Source: Thermoprotei archaeon (GTDB taxonomy: Archaea > Thermoproteota > Thermoprotei_A > Sulfolobales > Desulfurococcaceae). From it: DNA of 5,929 bases. Location: contig QMWW01000071.1 of NCBI GenBank assembly GCA_003661825.1, positions 1 through 5,929 of the forward strand, given 5' to 3'. The notes under the pieces were generated by a model that was given only the letters and a program-made list of their open reading frames with translations, did not search any database and was not told where the DNA came from. The position numbers and the translations under genes are program-made. Positions 4,927 through 5,929 of this stretch are shown here, piece by piece (the stretch's first letter is position 1; every line of letters begins with the position of its first letter).

Positions 4927-5904
4927 ATGAGGTATATTTTACTGTTTTTTACTGTTATAATAATAAGTACGCTATATAGTGTTAGTTGTGATTCATATTC
5001 ACCTACAGTGTCATCCATTATAGTGGATTTATATTATAACCTAGACACAAATACAGGATATGTTAACCAGACAGTAGTATTTGGCAAAGAAGGCAGTTTT
5101 AGGACAGTGGTCATTCCTCTTCTTAAACCTCCTGAGAAAGGACAATATGATGTAATAAGCATTGTTAACGACCAGGGTATCGAGTTGTTTTTCCAAGTAA
5201 ATGAAAACGCTACTATAACTGTTTATACAAATAACTCTAAGATCGTGAAGATAGACTACGTTATATACAACTATGCAGACGAGCTAGCTCCAGGTCTTTA
5301 TGTATTCTATATGGATTTAATGGAGTATTCTATAACAGAATACATCCAGGTAAGTATACTGCTTTCAGGAGACTACAAAGTAGTAGATATTGAACCAACT
5401 GAAGGAGTAAGCTATAAAGCACTAAATGGGAATCTCGAAATAGTTATAAACAAACCGCTAGTATACTTTATAGCACTATCTCTTATCACACTATCAGAGA
5501 ATAATACCACGTCTACGGGAGGCGGGCAAATACCTTGCATCAACGGATCCGCCTTGTTAATACCAGCCCTCGCAATAGTAGCTATAATCGCTATTGCTGG
5601 TACAGTGTACTATATTATATCCAGACGCAGAGGTATTGAGGTAGAAGAGCTTCCACCAAGTGTTTTAGAAGATGAGACTAGTAAGAAAATTATAGAGCTG
5701 ACAGGTGATTCTGGAGAAGAAGGTATTAGGCAGAGCAAGCTGGTATCACTTACTGGTAGACCTAAGTCTTCTATAAGCAGACGCATAAGAAGACTAGCCG
5801 AAGAAGGGTATGTAGAGATCATTAGGAAGGGCAAGTTCAACATAATAAGGCTAACGTCAAAAGGTTTCGAAGTATATAAGGATATCAAAAAGAGGAAGAG
5901 CTAA
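4927..5904 (+). CDS. Gene C: transmembrane one-component regulator (outside sensor domain, inside winged-helix DNA-binding domain)
   Basis: This is a 325-residue protein. Residues 1-20 are a signal peptide. Residues about 29-190 form a beta-rich ectodomain homologous to that of gene B. Residues 191-207 are a short Thr/Gly linker, and residues about 209-231 are a membrane span ended by RRR (233-235), which places the C-terminus inside. Residues about 246-320 form a winged helix-turn-helix domain of MarR-like type: first helix near 246-260, RQSKLVSLTG at 268-277, recognition helix PKSSISRRIRRLAEEG at 279-294, and wing YVEIIRKGKFNIIRLTSKG at 295-313. Sequons occur at N47, N94, N102, N192, N193 and N206. 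Cysteines are only at 21 and 204, both outside. The likely role is to sense an envelope or extracellular signal and switch genes directly from the membrane. Haloarchaeal regulators with an exported beta domain, one span and a C-terminal winged helix (the DUF7345/DUF7343 style) look similar, but I cannot confirm family membership. The signal and target genes are unknown; autoregulation is inferred from the upstream inverted repeat. Confidence 0.9.
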   Translation: MRYILLFFTVIIISTLYSVSCDSYSPTVSSIIVDLYYNLDTNTGYVNQTVVFGKEGSFRTVVIPLLKPPEKGQYDVISIVNDQGIELFFQVNENATITVYTNNSKIVKIDYVIYNYADELAPGLYVFYMDLMEYSITEYIQVSILLSGDYKVVDIEPTEGVSYKALNGNLEIVINKPLVYFIALSLITLSENNTTSTGGGQIPCINGSALLIPALAIVAIIAIAGTVYYIISRRRGIEVEELPPSVLEDETSKKIIELTGDSGEEGIRQSKLVSLTGRPKSSISRRIRRLAEEGYVEIIRKGKFNIIRLTSKGFEVYKDIKKRKS

Positions 5905-5929
5905 GGTGAGAGAGCCAATACCCATATAC

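Noticed and set aside
4987..4989. C21 of gene C as a classical lipobox
   Set aside because: The preceding residues (YSVS) do not fit the usual L-A/S-G/A-C pattern, so lipidation is not called.
5610..5888. Minus-strand 92-codon frame inside gene C
   Set aside because: It lies opposite the winged-helix domain, whose protein-level motifs are clear; the antisense product is Ser/Leu/Pro-rich and has no start signals.
5906..5929. Possible GTG start of a further plus-strand gene just after gene C (MREPIPIY...)
   Set aside because: A GAGG at 5892-5895 is about 10 nt upstream and the eight codons are open, but this is too little sequence to support a gene call.

Overview
The window looks like chromosomal DNA of a hyperthermophilic crenarchaeon. 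Desulfurococcales or a relative is my best guess, from style rather than from a search. The signs are heavy use of ATA for Ile and AGA/AGG for Arg, TATA-box promoters instead of -35/-10 boxes, very short leaders with GGAGGTG/AGGTG ribosome-binding sites, short T-tracts after stop codons, and secreted proteins rich in N-x-S/T sequons. No tRNA, rRNA, CRISPR array, insertion sequence or integrase was seen.

Left half (1-2556), all on the minus strand. The 5' end of an ORF that runs off the left edge (144 to 1) contains a CARC (CxxC) motif in a setting that resembles a thioredoxin fold. Upstream of it is a full-length, intact, bifunctional NAD(P)HX epimerase/dehydratase (nnr, 211-1728), a metabolite-repair housekeeping enzyme. 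Next comes an unrecognised 225-residue protein (1879-2556). A 150-bp gap separates nnr from that gene and holds weak promoter candidates and a small hairpin.

Divergent promoter (2557-2632). A nearly palindromic TATA box (TTTTATAAAT) sits in the only gap between the leftward and rightward genes and is well placed to serve both.

Right half (2633-5904), three plus-strand genes for exported or membrane proteins. Gene A (2633-3922) encodes a secreted, mostly helical, sequon-rich protein with an extremely acidic N-terminal tract. Gene B (4022-4801) encodes a surface protein with a signal peptide, a beta-rich ectodomain, a Ser/Thr/Pro stalk and a C-terminal membrane anchor. Gene C (4927-5904) encodes a protein with a signal peptide, a related beta-rich ectodomain, one membrane span and a cytoplasmic winged-helix DNA-binding domain. 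B and C share an ectodomain that aligns almost without gaps over about 75 residues. The pair therefore looks like a membrane one-component regulator (C) beside a paralogue with the same outside domain but no output domain (B). The gaps before B and C each hold a T-tract, inverted repeats and a short shared motif set, so separate transcription and autoregulation by C are plausible. This putative envelope-sensing locus A-B-C is the most interesting part of the window. Its function is inferred from architecture alone.
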